A DNA stretch of 33,399 nt from an uncultured Clostridia bacterium (lineage in GTDB: Bacteria > Bacillota > Clostridia > Saccharofermentanales > Fastidiosipilaceae). A model generated the notes under the pieces. That model was not told the origin of the DNA. It ran no database searches and saw only the letters and a list, made by a program, of their open reading frames with translations. The stretch spans positions 1 through 33,399 of the forward strand of contig CAMXYS010000005.1 of the NCBI GenBank assembly GCA_947253135.1. Direction: 5' to 3'. Made by a program: the position numbers and the translations under genes. Below are positions 30,389-33,399 of the stretch, piece by piece (position 1 is the first letter of the stretch; every line of letters begins with the position of its first letter).

Positions 30389-30862
30389 ATGGAATTTCAA
30401 TACAGTCAATCGGCCCCATCTCGCCGGCTCATCTTGGTCATTGACGGGCAGGGCGGACGCATCGGCAAATTGCTGGTAGAGCAAATCAAAAAGAGATTGC
30501 CGGAACATTACATCTTGGCTATCGGCACCAATAGCCTGGCCACAGCCGCCATGCTAAAAGGTGGTGCTGACAAAGGCGCCACCGGCGAGCAACCCGTTAT
30601 TTACAACGCCCCCAGAGCCGATTTGATCATTGGCCCAATCGGTATCATTATGGCCAATGCCTTGATGGGAGAAATTACCCCTAATGCTGCCGCTGCAGTT
30701 TCTTCAGCTGATGCTTTCAAGATCTTAATTCCCATGCACCGCTGCAACCACCTCGTGGTCGGTTTTGAAGAAGAAGTTCCGCTCAATCAAATTATTGCCC
30801 GTGCAATTGACGACGTAGAAGCCGTCTTCAATAACCCCACCGTCTTTTGTGATCGTCTTTAA
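30389..30862 (+). CDS. DUF3842 family protein
   Basis: A 157-residue cytosolic protein. The N-terminal part VIDGQGGRIGK (18-28) looks like a nucleotide-binding loop. The rest follows the DUF3842 pattern: AIGTNSLATAAMLKGGA (about 44-60), ATGEQPVIYN, DLIIGPIGIIMANALMGEITP, ILIPMHRC. The family is found mainly in Clostridia and has no established function. The ribosome binding site is weak (GAGAG 8-9 nt before ATG). It is transcribed alone from the divergent region that carries the 33-bp repeats, and its stop codon overlaps the left arm of a bidirectional terminator. Confidence 0.88.
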   Translation: MEFQYSQSAPSRRLILVIDGQGGRIGKLLVEQIKKRLPEHYILAIGTNSLATAAMLKGGADKGATGEQPVIYNAPRADLIIGPIGIIMANALMGEITPNAAAAVSSADAFKILIPMHRCNHLVVGFEEEVPLNQIIARAIDDVEAVFNNPTVFCDRL

Positions 30863-30899
30863 AAAAGCCTCCGACTCAGAACGAGTCGGAGGCTTTTTT
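30861..30899. terminator. Bidirectional terminator (DUF3842 / PFK)
   Basis: The 17-bp perfect arms AAAAAAGCCTCCGACTC (30861-30877) and GAGTCGGAGGCTTTTTT (30883-30899) enclose a 5-nt loop. It serves the convergent DUF3842 (plus) and phosphofructokinase (minus) genes. Confidence 0.95.
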
Positions 30900-30920
30900 A
30901 TCTTTAAGGGAAGTAGCAAA

Positions 30921-32168
30921 TCAGTCCTTTTTTGCCAAAACCTTTTTGAGTCGGGCATAGCGAGGCAACCCGTTTTCCAGAGGTGTGGAAGAAGTTTCCT
31001 GAATCAAGGGTAGGCAGTAATCAATAAAGCCCTGCTCGATGCCGTTGCCGGCCTCGTTGATCCATTCACGCGGGACCATTTTTTCCGTATTGGCCACCTT
31101 GCTCAAGGGGATTAAAACCGGTTCACACACGTAAGGATCATTCGATTTTCTCTCAAACCCGATCATGTAGCCTGTCTCGCCTGCGACAGCCTTTTCGACA
31201 GCCATTTTACCGGCCATAAAAGCCTCTTCAACATCAGACTTGGAAGCACAATGAGCGGCCGCCCGCTGCAGCAACGACAACTCGATATGGCGGATTTTAA
31301 CATCCATGCGGTCGGCAATGTAGTCGGCGATGACCTGAGCCGTACCGCCCATCTGTTTGTGGCCGAAAGCGTCCGTCTTAACGGTTCCGATCAATTCAGG
31401 TAAATATTTACCATCCTTGTCACGCACCCCTTCGGAAACAGCTACCAAGCAGTTGCCCTGCCGGTTATAGATGTCCTTGATTTCAGCAAAAACCGTGTCC
31501 AGGTCAAAGTCGACCTCCGGCAAGTAAACCAAGTCGGGACCTGAGCCTGCATAAGTAGCCAGACCTGCGGCAGCAGCCAGCCAACCAGCATTTCTGCCCA
31601 TAATTTCAACAATAACGACCGTGCCGGTATTGTAGACCCGGGCATCTTGATAGATTTCCATCAACGACGTGGCAATATACTTGGCCGCTGAGGAGAAGCC
31701 GGGACAGTGGTCGGTGCCATAGAGGTCGTTGTCAATTGTTTTCGGAACCCCCATCACCCTACATTCGTAGCCGGACTTTTCCATAAATTTGGAAACCTTA
31801 TTACAGGTGTCCATCGAATCGTTGCCGCCATTGTAGAAAAAGTAGCGGATATTGTATTTTTTAAAGACTTCCAGAAGACGCTTATAATCAGTGTCATCCT
31901 GGTCAGCATCGGCTAGCTTGTAACGGCAAGAGCCCAACAGAGACGAGGGGGTTGTCTTCATAAGCTCCAACTCATGCTCATCCTCTTCGCCCATGTCAAA
32001 AAACTCTTCATTCAACATACCTACGATGCCATGTGCAGCACCGTAGACCTTTTCAATAACTCCTTCTTGCTTAAGAGCTGTCATAATGACGCCTGCAGCA
32101 CTGGAATTAATGACGGCTGTCGGACCGCCGGACTGACCGAAAATTGCATTGCCGATCAACTTTCCCAT
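30921..32168 (-). CDS. Diphosphate-dependent 6-phosphofructokinase
   Basis: It phosphorylates fructose-6-phosphate to fructose-1,6-bisphosphate in glycolysis. The 415-residue product has GQSGGPTAVIN near the N-terminus, GGNDSMDT (114-121) and PKTIDNDL (142-149). In this family the second residue after GG and the residue before TIDND decide the phosphoryl donor: Asp117 here in place of the Gly of GGDGS, and Lys143 in place of Gly (PGTIDND). Both point to pyrophosphate, not ATP, making the step reversible. Other signatures are EIMGRNAGW and GGTAQ. GAGGAGG precedes the ATG. It follows a PTS EIIC-like gene by about 125 bp. Confidence 0.93.
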   Translation of the reverse strand: MGKLIGNAIFGQSGGPTAVINSSAAGVIMTALKQEGVIEKVYGAAHGIVGMLNEEFFDMGEEDEHELELMKTTPSSLLGSCRYKLADADQDDTDYKRLLEVFKKYNIRYFFYNGGNDSMDTCNKVSKFMEKSGYECRVMGVPKTIDNDLYGTDHCPGFSSAAKYIATSLMEIYQDARVYNTGTVVIVEIMGRNAGWLAAAAGLATYAGSGPDLVYLPEVDFDLDTVFAEIKDIYNRQGNCLVAVSEGVRDKDGKYLPELIGTVKTDAFGHKQMGGTAQVIADYIADRMDVKIRHIELSLLQRAAAHCASKSDVEEAFMAGKMAVEKAVAGETGYMIGFERKSNDPYVCEPVLIPLSKVANTEKMVPREWINEAGNGIEQGFIDYCLPLIQETSSTPLENGLPRYARLKKVLAKKD

Positions 32169-32292
32169 TCAAATACCTCCTCAAAAACTCAAAACATAGT
32201 TGCTACGCCCGAACTTGACCGTCTTTTCGAGACACAAGTCCAATTGCCCCTATGATAACATGAACAACCGCCGGGCGCCTAACGCATCACTT

Positions 32293-33399
32293 TTAAAGGT
32301 CAAGCTTCAGTTGGCCCGACTTGATCCAGTCTTTTTTCCGCATCCATTCACTGATGATCAGACTCAGCACAGCCGGCAAAACCAGGGAGATCAAAGCCAA
32401 GCCCAGCCAATCAAAGGCTGATGGCACCCGAGCTACGGCACCCATGGCCAAAGCCTGTTCGTGAGGCTGATACCAACCACTGATAACCCCCAGTGGCCCG
32501 ACCAAACCAGAAGTACCCATACCGGCTGAAATTGGCGCACCATTCATTTCCAAGCTAAATACTGTTGTCGCCAAGGGCCCTGTAATCGCCGAGGCCAGCA
32601 CCGGCGGCAGCCACAGCCGGGGGTGGCGCAACAAATTTGGAAATTGCAGCATTGAAGTACCGATACCCTGCGAGATCAAGCCGGCCATCCTGTTTTCCCG
32701 AAAAGATATGACAGCGAAGCCGACCATGTGAGCACAACAACCGGCGTGGGCCGCCCCCCCGGCCAGACCGGTCAGGCCTAGAGCTGCTGCAATCGCCGCC
32801 GAGCTGATCGGCATCGTTAACACAATACCCATCACGACAGAGACCACAATCCCCATCAGGAAAGGCTGGCGGCCGGTAGCCCAATTAATCAAATAACCGA
32901 CAGAGGAGGCGGCCTGGCCGATCAGAGGCGCCCACCACATAGCTAATAAAATGCCGACACCAATGGTCACAAAAGGAGTGACCAAAATATCCAAGGGCGT
33001 TTCTTTAGAAATTAACTTACCGCACTCACAGGCGATAATCGCCACCACCAAAACAGCCAGCGGGCCACCCGCTCCCCCCATCTCGTTAGAGGCTATGCCG
33101 GCACTGACCAGCGAGAATAAAACCAAAGGCGGTGCCTCCAGTGAGTAGCCGATCGCAACTGCCATAGCTGCACCGGAAGCACTCATGGAAATTTTGCCAG
33201 CTTGCAAGAAAAAAGCCGCCAACTGCGGTAGACTCCCGGCGCCTTGCAGTTGTTGGCCTATCGTTTGCAAAATAGTGCCCATTAAGAGAGAGGCGAAAAG
33301 GCCCAAAGCCATGGCCCCCATCGCATCAATCGCATATCTTTTCAAGGACAACTGCACCTTTTTCCTGGCTAAAAATTTTTTTACTTTACCCTTATTTTC
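32293..33399 (-). CDS. PTS EIIC_2-type membrane protein (5' end outside window)
   Basis: An integral membrane protein of about ten hydrophobic segments, rich in Gly and Ala, resembling the PTS_EIIC_2 family: AMGAMALGLFASLLMGTI near the N-terminus, then AIGYSLEAPPLVLFS, LDILVTPFVTI and MPISSAAIAAALGL. These are transporter-like proteins without fused EIIA or EIIB domains; their substrate is unknown. A GTG at 33357 could start a 354-residue protein. However, the frame is open to the window edge without a stop, and the residues before the GTG (KVKKFLARKKVQLSLKRY) look like the family's basic N-terminus. The true start is therefore probably beyond 33399. The next gene is PPi-phosphofructokinase. 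Confidence 0.8.
   Translation of the reverse strand, partial: ENKGKVKKFLARKKVQLSLKRYAIDAMGAMALGLFASLLMGTILQTIGQQLQGAGSLPQLAAFFLQAGKISMSASGAAMAVAIGYSLEAPPLVLFSLVSAGIASNEMGGAGGPLAVLVVAIIACECGKLISKETPLDILVTPFVTIGVGILLAMWWAPLIGQAASSVGYLINWATGRQPFLMGIVVSVVMGIVLTMPISSAAIAAALGLTGLAGGAAHAGCCAHMVGFAVISFRENRMAGLISQGIGTSMLQFPNLLRHPRLWLPPVLASAITGPLATTVFSLEMNGAPISAGMGTSGLVGPLGVISGWYQPHEQALAMGAVARVPSAFDWLGLALISLVLPAVLSLIISEWMRKKDWIKSGQLKLDL

Noticed and set aside
30199..30444. Plus-strand ORF of 81 codons before DUF3842
   Set aside because: It is made of the repeat region, overlaps the DUF3842 start in another frame, and has no ribosome binding site.
1..33399. CRISPR arrays, tRNA or rRNA genes, insertion sequences, prophage or defence genes
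   Set aside because: None was seen by reading both strands. There are no regularly spaced repeats, no transposase or integrase motifs, and gene content and codon use look uniform.

Overview
The window looks like a chromosomal stretch from an uncultured member of the Clostridia (Bacillota). The evidence is the remA-gmk-rpoZ gene order, an L27 with a cleavable N-terminal extension next to its Prp protease, the DUF3842 and DUF4364 families, a single-chain class II glycyl-tRNA synthetase, a PPi-type phosphofructokinase, a THF riboswitch in front of folT, and strong GGAGG ribosome binding sites. The first bases are not genomic: positions 13-45 match the 33-nt Illumina Nextera read-1 adapter/mosaic end exactly. 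The contig therefore ends artificially inside rplD.

Almost everything is on the minus strand, so transcription mostly runs from high to low coordinates. From the right edge: a PTS EIIC_2-type membrane protein (its 5' end lies outside the window) and PPi-phosphofructokinase, then a bidirectional terminator shared with the plus-strand DUF3842 gene. Next comes a housekeeping run: metallophosphoesterase, yicC, remA, gmk, rpoZ and glyQS. The L21 leader with rplU-prp-rpmA follows, then obgE-yhbY, then a rubredoxin gene too short for a usual ORF cutoff (22114-22272). The only other plus-strand block is a membrane-anchored methyltransferase and ilvC-DUF4364 (19446-21999).

The minus strand continues with pepA-rfbB, malic enzyme, a THF riboswitch controlling the folate ECF S-component folT, a short-chain dehydrogenase, an ABC ATPase/FtsX-type permease pair followed by mutM, DUF177-rpmF, der-typA-mltG, and finally the start of the S10 operon (rpsJ-rplC-rplD). 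Eight minus-strand or bidirectional hairpin-plus-T-tract terminators and two cis-regulatory RNAs (THF, L21 leader) divide the region into transcription units.

No phage, transposon, CRISPR or defence island was recognised. The content is core metabolism, translation and ribosome assembly. The points that stand out are the adapter artefact, an enlarged THF riboswitch, an RNA polymerase omega subunit with a ~115-residue acidic tail, a ketol-acid reductoisomerase whose cofactor loop suggests NADH use, an L27 cleavage site changed from FF to LL, and a pair of 33-bp imperfect repeats with a palindromic core in the DUF3842/phosphoesterase divergent promoter.
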